Assembly (NCBI GenBank): GCA_031472005.1
Contig: PZJY01000008.1
Span: 372,001 to 436,000 of the forward strand
Direction of reading: 5' to 3'
DNA from: Tetracladium setigerum
Taxonomy: Eukaryota > Ascomycota > Leotiomycetes > Helotiales
DNA: 64,000 nt
Shown here piece by piece: positions 11,072 through 23,361 of this stretch (positions are counted from its first letter, which is position 1; every line of letters starts with the position of its first letter). A program made the translations under genes and the position numbers. Below the pieces are notes generated by a model. The model saw only the letters and a list, made by a program, of their open reading frames with translations, did no database searches and was not told where the DNA came from.

Positions 11072-12820
11072 TCAAACCATCCTCACCGATTCTCCCTCAC
11101 CCGCATCGCCCTCTGCACCCAACAATCCACTCTCCTCATCCTCAACCTTCCCTTCCTTCTTACTCTCCGGAGTCTTTCCCAACGCCAACCAAAGTGTACT
11201 TCCAATCACCACCCCTCCGCCCACCATACTCCACGTCCCGGCAAAACGCCCCAAACGCACCAATCCAAAATGCCCGAGAACAAAACCTGCATGTACAGCA
11301 TACTAGTCGCACGGCTACTCTTATCCATCTGCAAGCCCGCCGTCAACAAAAACTGCAGCACAAAGCCCGACACACCAATCTGAATCAGCAAAAACCACTC
11401 TTGAAAGTCCGCGGGCATGATGAAAGCAATTGAATCCGTGGGCTGTAGAAGGAGAGCAATGAGCGTGACTGTTGTCGCGAGCGCGGAAAAGTATGATACG
11501 GATATCAAAGCGTGTGCCTGTGAGCCGATGAGTCGAATAGTGGTATAGGCGCCAGCGGCGAAGAAGACACCGAGGAGGGAGACGAGGAGGGCGATGAGGT
11601 GGGTTTTGGGTGTTACGGGGTCGACTGGGATGGCGGTAATGGTGGCGGTGGTGGGTTTGATGACTTCGTCTTGGGAATCACCGAAGATGCTGGCTGGGTG
11701 CGCCATTACAATTACGCCTACTAGGGCGAGGATGCCGGCGATGACATCGCGGCGGGTGAAGGCTTGGGAGAGGAGAATGGAGCAGAGGATGGTGGTGACG
11801 AGGGGTACGAGGAAGCGGATGATGGTTGCTTCGCTGAGGGGGAGGTAGTGGACCGAATCTGGGGATGTGTGAGCGAGTTTATTTGGACTTGGATTTGGAT
11901 TTGGAGTGGATTTTGTTTGGGGAAAGAGAGAGAGACTTACAGTAAAGGCAGAATAGGCCGGAAGTACCAAATGATGCTCGTAGGAAGAGGAGACCTCGAA
12001 CTTTGGGGTTCCCGAAGGGGAAACCGGGGATTTGGTTCCACCAGAGGTAAAGAGTGCTCAGGATCCAAGTCGTACTCATTCTCGCAAAGATAACCTGTGA
12101 ATTCAGTTAGCTGTTTGTTCTGAGTTGATCCTGAAATTATATCGTGAAAGAAAAATTGAGTGCAGTAGAAATGAAAGGTTTGATAATTGTGTTTGCCACC
12201 ACTTTTCATCCAATTCTCAACGCCCTCGTCGAGAACAATATTTGAATTCATTGGATAGCGGTGAACCCAACAGAAAAGCCAGATGGAATTCAAGTAGCAA
12301 AACCAGTCATTTGTCCACTCGTAAAACCAATAAAGCCAAACTTCCCTCCTCCCCATTTCCGAAAGTTGTGCTCCCAATTTCCATCAAATTATCAACTCCC
12401 AGTTCTCATTACCGTCTCAAAATCTTCGAACCCCCAAAACAGCAAAAATCAAAAATCAAAAACCAAAAACCAAACAAAAAACACAAAATAAATCTTAAGA
12501 AAAGAAAAAAAAGAACTCACCTGAAAAACCCCAATCCCTCTCCCATTTTTCCCATTACTCTGCTGCAAAAACCTCGCCGTAGCATCCATACTCGCACCAA
12601 CGACCTCAGCCGACAAAATAAGGATCATCCCCATGTTCCTCGCACTCGGCGTCAAAACATCTACCCATCTCTGCCATGAAGTCTTTTCTCCGAACTCTAT
12701 GGTTGTGCTCGAAGAAGCAGAAGGAGTTTCATTATTGTGATTGGAACTGGAAGGTGGGGTGGGCTGAAGGAGCGGCGAGCGCTCATCTGACTGCTGTTGT
12801 CTTTGGGGTTTTGATGTCAT
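11072..12820 (-). CDS. EamA / drug-metabolite-type membrane transporter, frame broken near 11238
   Basis: Exons 12820-12521, 12094-11941 and 11858-11072; the introns are 426 and 82 nt. The protein begins with an ~50-residue Ser/Gln-rich cytosolic tail carrying a dileucine (SPLLQP), then about ten hydrophobic helices in the two EamA repeats, for example VIFARMSTTWILS and LPLSEATIIRFLVPLVTTI. These proteins are predicted nucleotide-sugar or metabolite carriers; the substrate is unknown. After helix 9 the frame runs to a false stop at 11206. The conserved ending (WSMVGGGVVIGSTLWLALG) continues in another frame to 11072. One base is missing at the C-run 11237-11239 (plus strand). The full length would be about 412 aa, against 368 aa as read. 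Confidence 0.8.
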
Positions 12821-13553
12821 CTTTTCTTTCTCTGTTCTTCTGTTTCTGTCACAAATTTGATAGGGAAGAATGGATGGGTATAATGTGAAGTTTGGAAAGG
12901 GAGAAGAGATGAAGAAGGATGAAGAAGGGATTTTTGAAGGAGAAGAAAAAGAGGATTGAAAAGATATTTAGAAGAGGAAGGTCGAGAGCCTTAATCTTGA
13001 ACGAGGCCGGAGTTAAAAATTGGTCATCCTTGTCCATCCTTGCTCTTTCGTCTCGGATGGGAATGCCGACTAGGGTTAAGCGAGTGAGTGAACCCCGTGG
13101 TCGGAGTTGGAGGGGCAAATGACCTTTGGCTGTACGAGATAATAAGCCTGCTTACTTTCATTAATGCGTTTTGCTGAAGATATATAATCTTTTGTTCTGT
13201 TTGTGTTTTGTTGCTAGGGGATCGTTGGTGCGTTGAATTGTTTTGGTATAGGGAGATGAAGTTGGGCGCTTTTGACTCTGCGGTCTTGACTTTGTCGGGG
13301 TCATAACACAGTCCGAGTCAGTCACAACATTACCAATCGGCAGATATACCTCTCCTCTGAATTAAATCCATAAAGCCCTACTGGCCACTATTCAAATAAA
13401 TAGATAGAAACAAAACAAACTACTTTCAATGTTTTCTCATCTTGTGCTTAAATTTAACGAGTTAAATCTGTAAAATTATTCTTGCCACCATCCTGATAAA
13501 GAGATAGAAACAAATCAAGTTACTTTCAATCTTTACTCATCCAGTCTTTCACC
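12821..13553. other. intergenic with an imperfect direct repeat
   Basis: Promoter side of the EamA gene and 3' side of the DUF2264 gene. It is purine-rich on the plus strand near 12880-12980 and holds the repeat pair listed separately. No gene is seen. Confidence 0.4.
13381..13541. repeat. two 61-bp imperfect direct repeats, 100 bp apart
   Basis: Units 13381-13441 and 13481-13541 align without gaps at 50 of 61 positions. The shared core GATAGAAACAAA...TACTTTCAAT is near identical. The second copy ends a few bases before the DUF2264 stop codon, so the pair probably lies in that gene's 3' UTR. Confidence 0.6.
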
Positions 13554-15866
13554 CTACTCCTTAATCAACTCCTCCAACCAACCCGGAATCTTTGGTTTCT
13601 CCTCCCACCCATCCAAAAACGACTCTGGTTTCACATCCACTACCTCCGGTCTCCCAAAAACACCACTAACAAACCACCTCTTCTCCCCTGCACCCAACTT
13701 CCCCATCAAAGTCGGAATCACCGTCTTACTCTCCACCAAATTTGTATTGGGATCCGCATTCACAATCATCGCATACTCGTCCTCATCATCTTTTACACCA
13801 TCCTTCGCACCAGCATTTACCAGAGCAAGTAAATCCACAATCCCCACCGCACCCTTACTAACCGCAAACGTCCCCTCAGCTCTTAAACTCCTTGACCCTT
13901 CAGCACTGAGATCGTAATTCCCCAGGATACGCGGGAACGTCCCTTCATGTTTATCCTTGTCAAACACACCCAACGCGCGCTTATCGCCCTTTCTAACATT
14001 CGAAATGGCAAAACTCCCTTCAGCGAGGAGTAAGTCACGACCACTCTCAATACGATGAGCACGAATATGCCAATTTGGACTCTCCTCTCTCGAAGGCACG
14101 AGGAATGTCTGGATCGTAACGTCTCTATATGGTTTCCAAACACTCTTCAACACAGCTTCTTTCTCCTCTCCCATATCCTCAATCCCAGCACTCTCGCACG
14201 TACGACGTGTCTTCCACGTTTCGGCATCGTCGTCGGATAGGCCGAGGGTGGAATCTAAGGCGAACTGCTCGAGTGTGTAACCGCCTGTGGGAACGGAGTA
14301 GGCGAATGCAGAGGAGTAGGCAAATTTGCCGTATTTGGCGTGGGTGCCTTTCATGGCGTAGCCGCAGGCTTGACCGGAGGAGAGGAGGAGGTGGTGCGAG
14401 CCGTGGTGGGTGATGATGTGTTTTGGTTGTGGGAGGAGGTGGATTTTGGGGAGGGTTTGGAGGGGCAAAGGGAGTTCGGGGGAGGTCCAGAAGGGGTGGG
14501 TGGAGGGGCGGCGAGCATGATGAAGGCTATGCATGACCAGTATGGTGAGCCCTATTGATATGATTAGTATCATTCCACCGCTTCGAAAACAAAAATAACA
14601 ATAACCTACAGGACTATTGTAGTTCTCACAGAGATACATCTGCGGGTACGAGTATCCTGTAGCACACTATCAGCATTTTCTTACCTCCTCGGTAACAAAG
14701 AATGAATGTAAACAAACCAAGCGTCAACGTTCCCGCCGCTCCAAAGATATCTGGCTGCGTCTGCCACCATCTCAAATTCCTCAACACAATCCCCTTCACC
14801 ATCCCCCACGACACACCCTCAGGCAACTCAATATCCGCATAAACCGCGGCACTCCAAAAAGCCACCATCGCAAACCTATAACCCACACTCCTCCCAAACG
14901 GAATCGCCCTCCCCTCCGGATCAAAATAATGTATAAAATCTGCTGCGAACAACGTGCCTCTCTTGCGAAACTCGGCGGCATTTTCAGGATCGGTGTCGGC
15001 GCATAGAACGGAGTAGAGGAGTTGAAGAACTTGGATGGCGAAGGAGCCGGAGTAGTAGTCCATTTGATGGATGTGGGATGGGCCGTCGTTGGACCAACCG
15101 CCGCCGCGGTAGAAGGATTCGAGGTGTTTGATGTCGGCGATTAGTTTCGAGGGGGAGGCTTTGGAGCTGTTGTTTGCGCGGAGGCCGAGGTTGGCGAAGA
15201 CGCGGAACCAGAGCCAGTTTGTGTTGGGCATTACTCTTGTGCTTGGAATTAGCAATGATAATGTTTCTGGTGGGTCAAGAGGGTGAATATCTGGCTCACT
15301 TGTCATTGATTCCACCGAGATAATTCTCTGTGTTGACCTTTTCTCTGTCATTCAATTTATTCCAAAAATCGGGAACCATTGCCTATACACACAGTCAGTC
15401 TTAGCATTTTCGTGACCTCCGTCGTTTCTCCTCCGTCTTGCACTTCTTCACACTACGCAAAGTAAAAAAAGAATCATCTTACCAAAGTATACCCCAAACA
15501 ACACATTTCCACCATCCTCTGATCACTATCAACACTCAACCCCCAAAACTCCTCACTTTCTGGATCCGTCCCAGCTTTCAATCCCTCAATCCACTTCTCC
15601 GTCCCCTCATATTCCCCTCCTCCCGCCAACAGTGAAGCCAATCCCCACAGCGGTCTCGCATATCCCTCTATCTCGGAGGCTGTGACATCGAATCGAACAG
15701 CCGTGGCGCCAGGTATCTTGATTCTGGATGACAGTGGCGAGAAATGAGGGATTAGTGGATCGAGGAGGGTTTTCAAGAGCTCTTGGACAGATTCTCGTCC
15801 GGTGATTTGGACTTGAGAGAATGGATGAGTGTCGCTGTAGCCGAGGACGTTGAATTCTTTCGTCAT
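13554..15866 (-). CDS. DUF2264 domain protein, with 28-nt intron and a frame break
   Basis: Exons 15866-15483, 15382-15300, 15235-14685, 14656-14610 and 14551-13554. With one base restored at the G-run 14505-14508 the protein is about 687 aa, the usual DUF2264 length. Family blocks are clear: MPNTNWLWFRVFANLGLR, GGWSNDGPSHIHQMDYYSG, CYRGG then ENYNSP, HPFWTSPELPLP and SSGQACG. The N-terminal (alpha/alpha)6-barrel-like half resembles carbohydrate-active hydrolases and lyases; the activity in fungi is not established and no signal peptide is seen. Two oddities: the segment 14684-14657 must be removed to keep frame, yet is only 28 nt (GTAAG...CTACAG); and the frame shifts within the G-run 14505-14508. 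Confidence 0.85.
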
Positions 15867-17418
15867 GGTTGCTGGTTGTTTGATTCGACAGTTTCAGCAC
15901 TGAGTAGATTGTGAATTAAAGAGAAGAGCATAAAAGTACATACATACAAGGAGCGATGAAAGAGAAAAAGAAAAAGAAAAAGAGCGACGAGAAGGAGGTA
16001 TATATATATTTATAAATACATAATAGCAAACCCTTAAAAAGTAGGTACCGGTTGGTGGAAAGAAGACGTTAATTTAACCGGAGCTTTCCTGCTGTTGTTG
16101 ACACCCCACTTTGCTTGGTCGACCCATTTCACCCCGCCATGCGCGGGGTACAGGCTGTTGGTATTGGAAATGATTCGCTCCGGGGTTACTAAAAGCGGAA
16201 AAGCGGATGGGAAAGCGGATAGGAGACGGAAATAATCATATAATCTGGATGATTGTGATAATGAGTACGATTGTCCTAAACGCCACCAAACGTGCTGAGA
16301 TTCCAGCTCTCTACCCTCGTTTAATTCTACACTACCAACTCTCGACAATGATAATGTTATTCAACCGAATATGCGGGCTTCTCAGGTTGTAAGTGCGAGT
16401 GGTATACAGTTTCCTATTGGGTGTTGAGGCTAGAGAGTCACCTAGCATAAGTCTAGAACAATACTATATTGGAAAGCTTCAATGGCAAGCACTAGAACAC
16501 CAAAGGTCGAGTAGATACATCGCACAACAAGTTCACAACCACAATGTAATAAGAGTAGACCAGTAAAGGAAGAGCTAGAAATAATAGATGTAGAAATTAT
16601 GGGAATTCTCGATGATAATGACTTAGAGTAATAACAACTTATATATCTATGTTCAGTTTCTTGCGTCTTGGGAATCAGGCGAGGTGGTGTTTAGGCATAA
16701 AAGAAAACGGCCTAACACACCAATCTGGAAACCTGTATTAAGCTAGCTTTGTACTATACAAAGAGGATAGTAACATGCCTCTTGGCAGGAGTGTTAGTAA
16801 TTGGGAGAGGAAGCGGGTGCTCTGGTTTAGTGTTTGTGGTCATTTGGAGCCTGCTCTACGACATACAGTACTAGTGATCTACGGGGAAATAAATCTTCCG
16901 CTCCGGCCATTTGACCAAGCAAGTGTGCCAAAAAGCTACTGTATGGAAGCAGCGAGAAGATGGTGCCAAGGGAGAAATGGATTGGCTTTTTGGGATTAAT
17001 TTTAAAAAAAATGTTGGAAAGTAGACTAAGAAGTGGAAAGACTGGAAGTGGCCTTTTGTAAGAATTTTGTTTGATCGACTAACTTGGCCAGAACTATCAA
17101 ATTCTCATTTGTTTCCATCAATATCCTTTCAATTTATTTAATCATTCATCTGGACTTACTATACCAAACCCCACATGATCTCAGGGCGATATGTCTAGTT
17201 TCACATTTAAAAAGGGTCTGCAAATGCTCGAGTTAACTAACCAAGTTTCTACCTCCGATAACTTCGGCATACTTTAACGATATTGCGTAGGTAGAATTGA
17301 GTACGTAGACACTCATTAGTTCCAGTTCTATATCTAAACTAAACCCTATCTATACAGTCCACTCCAAACATGAATGGTTTTTACAATTAAGCACAAACAT
17401 CGAGATAACGTGATGCGA
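15867..17418. other. 1.55-kb intergenic region with A-rich microsatellite
   Basis: A GAAAAA microsatellite (15962-15982) and an AT-dinucleotide stretch (about 16000-16012) lie upstream of the DUF2264 start. The rest is AT-rich, has no ORF above about 75 codons and shows no recognisable element. Confidence 0.4.
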
Positions 17419-20400
17419 TTAGGTAGGCTTATAACCAGGCCAGTACATCAACCCCACTTGTGCTCTCAAGATAGCAATCTCAGTCAACACGGCGACAATG
17501 TCTTTGGAGGCCGATTTGCGGTACTGGGCCTCGGCAACATCCAAAAGCGAGGTCATCCAAGTCTGCGAGTGTCTGGCTGAGCGCATAAGATACCACGGTA
17601 TAAAGTCGGTCCACCACGCCTCAAGCCCAAGTCTGCCGCCCATCTGGGGGACATTGATGGCGACGTCAATGAGATCCCATTCGGCACCAGCAGCGGCAAT
17701 GATACCGGTTAAAGCGGTTGCCATATCGTTGTCATGCAGGTAGTTGAAAACGAAGAAGCCCTACGAGACATTGATGTTAGTCTTTTCAACTCACTCCAAG
17801 CGAATAGTGTACGTACATTTACGATCCATGTCATCCATTGACCGTTGACACCGGCGTTTGCTCTTATGCCCTGCTGAACCAGTTCTGTGAACCTCGGTAA
17901 ACCTATGGGAGTTTTAGAAGAGACGAGTGCTCCTTTCACCGAATTTGGACCGCCAGCCAACAAAGGCATAATCGCGTTGTTGGTAGTGGACCCAAGTACC
18001 TCGAATATGCGAAGCATGGGACTCGCTAGGTACGGACTCGTGGCAGTGACCAGCGCCATAGTTCTGGGAATGACAGCCGTCTGAAATGCGTCATTCCACC
18101 ACGTGGATGAAATTTCGAATCCTTGTATACCAATTGAGCCAGGCTCGGTAGTTGCAACGGCAAAGTCCATAACGGATACAGTCTATCACGCAACGACCAA
18201 TTAGTTTTTTGGATCTATGTATAGCTTCTTGACTGGGAAATAAATATGCACTTACGTCGAGATTATGTTCAGAATGTAGTGCAAGCCCAGCCACTACCGT
18301 TGCAGTTGTCAATACCGACTTAAACAGACCCGTGTTGGAACCACATCGTGCTGCTTTTTGGAACACAGGTAGTTTCTTTATCTTGCTACCAACTAGGGCA
18401 GCAGATGATCCACTATTATAGAAGGGTCGTCCTCGCATGCCTTGAACAGAGCCCCGCCCAGCAAGTTTCTTGGTTGAGGTAGACACAACGCCCCTGGCAA
18501 ACAGATTGCGGGGATGTTGGTGGTGATGTTCCCTTCTACTAAAGCCTGTTTCCTCATATTCTATCTCTATGTCTTCGTTGTAGCAATATCCATCGTCCAA
18601 ATACTCACCTTCCTCGCAAGAATAATCGCCAGAACATGTATCGGACAGATCAGACCTAGGTGGAACTGCAGCTTTCAGTTTACAACATAGAGACTTTGCA
18701 AAGCCAACTGTTCAAGAGTCTTAGTACTTATCTCACTTGTGGATTATCTTTCAAGGAGAGCTTACGTTTACAGGTTTGGCCAGCAGCCCTAGATCCTGCT
18801 GGTCCACTTGGTGACCTTGTCATGGTAAACTCATCTGGTTTGCAGACTGCGTCCCGACAATCTGGAGCCGTTCCTCTCCATTGACATTCAGTGATTGCTG
18901 TTGTGACAGGACAGCACATATCAACTTTTCTTGGTGGACCGGACAAGTCGCTCGGGCAATGCGTTTCCGTAGTTTCGATGGGCTTCATTCCATCACCACA
19001 GGTTCGTTGTTCGCTGTAATAGCACAGATTAGCAAGGTTTATTAGAGATCTTAGAAGCTGGTGATATTACCAAGATGTCTGACAACCGTCGACGACAGTG
19101 TTCATATTCGGTGCATCGCAGCAGAAAACCCTCTCTCCCCTCAAGCATTTTTGTGAGCCAGGAGGGCCAGAATTAGAAGTAAGCACTGCTACTTCTCCTG
19201 GGAAACATTGACCATTGCATTCAGTCTCTCCGAGCATAGAAGCTTTATCTGGCAAGTCATAGTCATCCCTTCCGTCTCGCCACCTGCAAGTCTCCCGCGT
19301 TAAGGTATTGCCAGTGCCACAGCAAATAGGTGTCGCGAGTAGAGCTGCACAATCGTCATTGACGAAACCAAGCAAGTAGTCTCCGTTGGAGCATTCTTTG
19401 CCAGCCCATCTAGCATCTGCTGAGACACAATTACCTGTTTGAGCCTTGCAGATGGCCCCATTCTCACCTGCCACTTGCCTTGTGACTATGGCATTTGTTT
19501 TCTCATATAAGACTAATCCTGCTGGGGGAGGGGTGCTTCCTCCGGCACAAGAACTTCCTGTGCAAGTGCAGAGCTCTGTTGGACATTTCCCCCGCTCACA
19601 ATTCCACTTGCAAAGACCATAATCTTCATCCTTGATTGGACTTCCAACCATCGTTGACGAAACAGCTGGTGGTGGAGAGTAAGTTCCCGCAAGAGTGCAA
19701 GTACATATTCTGATCGATAATCAGTTAAATCTCCGTCATTTCTGGACAAGCGATAAATCTAAATCCACCAGATGTGGATAAAATGTTCACTGCATTAGGT
19801 TGAAAGGGTTTTGGGGTCACGTACTCTGGAGGGCAAAATCCGTATCTGCACGAAAACGAGCAGAGTTCAGCATATTTGCCATCAGCCATACCAGCTACAC
19901 AAGCTGGAATGGGCGGCGCGACTGGATTGCTGCATAAGTTCAGTATTTTATTCCTTGCGAGGTCAAAATTCAATGACTTACGGTGCTACACATGTATGGG
20001 TTAAAGGGTACGTCTTGCAAACATCCGGGCATTCTCCATATTCACAGTTGAAAGAGCAAAGTCCGAGAAATGTTGCATCAACTCCTGGTGCTGGACAGCC
20101 TTTGATTGCCTTCGGTACAGGTCGTGTTAAAGGTGTACCCTTCAGAATAATTCTTAGCAGAAGCTCCAAATAATGAAAAATATTGAGAGTAGACACACTT
20201 ACCATAGATGTACATGTGCAGGATCCCTTTGGACAATAATCATACTTGCAAGCAAATGCGCACAGATTTCGGTATTTAGGAGCCCCAAATCCGGATGTAC
20301 ATCCAGTTGTCGAAAGCGCTAACGGCGAAGTGGTTCCACCAACAAGACCAGTTCCACTAATCACGTAAGGGTTCCAATTTTGCATATTGTTGGTGCAAGT

Positions 20401-22181
20401 CGTTGTGATAGCAGGACCTGTGGCGGACAGAACCTGCCTTCCTGAAGCAGTACGTGTGACAACTATACTTACAGCCCCAGTACGACCGTTGAATGGGACA
20501 CTGCCACGGTAAAGACCAATGCCATTGCTGGGTACGTGAGTCCAAGCGGCGGCAGAGGCTACCCCACCGATGGTGACTGTGACTGTCGCTGGTGATCCGA
20601 GCAATGCAGCAAAGAATAGCTCATCTTCAGCCAGCTCTCCTGGAGAAAAAAGAGGTTGCAGCTGACTAGCGGTGTTTCCTGTGGTTCCTCCTGTACCGCA
20701 TGCAGCTCGGGGATCTAGATCTCCATTAGTCTTGTACCTCATAAAGTTCCAAGTTGATTATCTGCATGAGGAGACTGGGTCATTGATTAGGAAATTAAGA
20801 CATACGCGGACGGTACCATGCTACTATATTTTCAGTGTTGAAGCTTGTAGTATTGGTCTTCGCCATGTCGATCAGGAATGGCAAGAACGTGCGCCAACCG
20901 TCATGATTCTTCCCAATAACATAGTTGAAAGGAGATTTGCCTCGTGTCTCTCCGAAGGCTTCATAACTTTTGTCCCTCAGAGGTCCGATATAGTGAGATT
21001 CTCCAAAGTCATTCCAGGTGATTATCTGAACATATTCTGGCTTTAGATATAAGACGTTGACCCAGCGGTCGAACCACTGTTATTGAATCGTGATCAGTAG
21101 AAATTCTTTCACAGGGAAGTAACTGAGTAGGCAGCATCCCTCGCTAAACAAAGTGAAGAGAATGGGTAATGTACCAACGAGTCGCTTTTCCACAGCCAAT
21201 TCTTGCGGAAACCTGGCATGTTGGTGTAGAACCACGGCGAGACTCCCATCATGTATGGTTTGCCGTTAAGAGTATCGAGATATGATGCATCTGTAAACGT
21301 ATCCATTTTGTTAGGCCCTGCTGGCCAAGCTGCCCTGATTCTTCAATCAGTAATGTACTCGATTCGTGTGAGTTCTACCTTACCAACTGAACAAGCCATC
21401 GCTTACTCCAAGGTCCCATGCAGGTGCTGCTCCTAAACTGGACCACGACGGCATGAAGAAGCACTTTGTTGCTGTTTTGATTTCCGGCCAATCTGGATTT
21501 TGAAAATTAGTAACAATCTTAATTACCGTGAATTGTGTATGTTAAATTGCAAGCATTTGGTGAGACAGCTATTGGAAAGGAAGGAAAGTTGTCTTACCGG
21601 CGCTTGCTTTAGGACCCTCAAAAGTCGAAACCAGCGGTTGTGTCCCACGACGGTAGTAAGCAGGGTGAGGGGTATGTAAGTTGAGGAGTGCAATCACGTC
21701 CTCTTTCTTCCAGAGACCATTACCAGCATAGTCAAAACTGAATAATAATTTGAAAGTGTTGTCCTGAAGAATGGGTTAGTTCATTGTAAATTATACATTA
21801 CTGAATTTTCCGATGTGATATTGGACAACCAGATCACTGTGACAAATTATATACTCCAATAAATTGAAGGTGGAAGACTTGACCTACTCGTCTAGCGGCA
21901 GCAGCAAAAGCTTCAACCAATTGTTGCCCATTTGTGGTCTCATTTCTGCCCATATTCAGAACGAAGCCGTCAATTTTCGCTTGTTGAGCTAGCATTATAT
22001 CGTTATCCCAATCCGCTGGAACGTATTCTGCTGTGTTGCTGAGCTAAAAAAGAATCAGAAATAATCGTCTTACACGCAAAGAGTCTATAAGTACCATGAA
22101 GTGAGCAAACACTGCCTTTACCACACTTGCTTGTGCCTGGCAGATGGCGAAAGCCAAGACAACCAGCCATGATACGAGCAT
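17419..22181 (-). CDS. secreted multidomain GH71 alpha-1,3-glucanase (mutanase)
   Basis: Fourteen exons: 22181-22095, 22043-21888, 21763-21598, 21471-21384, 21334-21175, 21076-20806, 20714-20203, 20139-19982, 19929-19825, 19709-19071, 19013-18766, 18665-18256, 18182-17817, 17760-17419; about 1235 aa. Signal peptide 1-18. GH71 domain follows (HFMLSNTAEYVPADWDNDI, KIDGFVLNMGRNE, CFFMPSWSSLG, GLFSWAAWPAGPNKMD, IITWNDFGESHYIGPL). Four cysteine modules of the type LCxFxCxYGxCPxxxCxCT lie between about 450 and 620. Two larger Cys-rich blocks with CRWRDGRDDYD and CQWRGTAPDCRD patterns follow, then a basic linker and a 230-residue helical C-terminus. The last parts recall the C-terminal half of subgroup C (killer-toxin-like) GH18 chitinases. 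It acts outside the cell on alpha-1,3-glucan. Exon 4 may instead begin at 21493, which needs a one-base break near 21481 but restores the usual DWPEI block. Confidence 0.85.
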
Positions 22182-23361
22182 ATTGTGTGATTTTGAAGAC
22201 GAGACACTGCGATTTGCACAGATGAGCGCAACCGATCATGAGGCAGTTATCCGGGCAAGAGGATAATGGTTTGATATAGTCACCCAATTTTCAAGGAGCA
22301 ATGCTGATATAAGAACTGAGCTGGCGAGTGTTTCTTCCGCTTCCGAAACCTCCCTGGCCACCATGCAGCAGTGGACGCATTTTGAATTTCAAATGATCCA
22401 GCCAGACAATGTTCTTCCATGGGGTTGATCTTCTTGCAAGATGGATAATAGAGGGTTCTCTATCACCATATTGTGGCATTGTAGATAAATGCGGACCTTG
22501 GCAACTTCGATGGCTGCATATGTTTGCCCCCTCCCCCAAAAAAAGAAATTGAACACCAAAACATAATGGTAAAAGATATACCATGCTAGTGCTATACACC
22601 CTGGTAAGTCAACAGTACACAGGCAGAGTTACTGAGGGGTGAAGTAGGTAAATATACCCTGATTGTTTACTTTCCGTAATTAGTGGGTCTCCCAACCTGG
22701 TACAATCTTTGACCGCTGCACATCTGTAACTTTATCAAAACCACAATCTCCTCACAGAGTCGTATTCATCAAGAGAGGACAGAACGAAGAACCCCTTGCC
22801 TCTGCATATTGAGATTTGAAGTGCATGACATGTTGCTTGCTGGATGAAGATCCGCTGTAGCAACTTTTGGATCGAGACTCTTCTCCCCTGCATACAGGTA
22901 CCTGCTTTACCGAGCCTTAATTAAACTTTTCGTACATGGGGACTCAAGCTTATTGACAATCCAACATAACCAGGATGTCGCCTTTTTGCATATCTCGGCC
23001 CGGATTAAAATTCCCCGCCGGACTGTCATATCAACCATGGAATCAACAGATTGCCCTGCACGACACCATCTACTAAATCGAATTTTCGCATGGTCATTTC
23101 GGATGTAGAATTATCCAAGATAATTACCAACATCTCTATGCACATGCGTGGAGGAAATAGTAGGTTCTCGCTCGATTGAAAATAATCAATTTGTGCGTGT
23201 GCCTTGCACACTTTCTTCAGCAATTTTCCATCGATTACAGACTTCAGTACTCCAAATCGTCGTCTCATAACCAGCTTCGGAAAATCGACTCTATCTATCC
23301 TCGCAGTCTGCTTCAAAAAAAAATTCCGCAATCTTGTGGGTGTTTTGGTCAATTCGCTGCC
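22182..23361. promoter_or_regulatory. shared divergent promoter, GH71 / LysM genes
   Basis: 1.18 kb between two opposite start codons (22181 minus, 23362 plus), so the glucanase and LysM genes can be co-regulated from it. No ORF here has domain or splice support. I saw no long repeat or clear operator. Confidence 0.55.

Noticed and set aside
12125..12679. 184-codon plus-strand ORF over the EamA first exon and intron
   Set aside because: Very Lys/Asn/Pro-rich translation of A-rich DNA, antisense to a supported gene.
17419..18600. the C-terminal part of the GH71 gene as a separate gene
   Set aside because: No start codon with support; exon phases and acceptor sites join it continuously to the glucanase exons.
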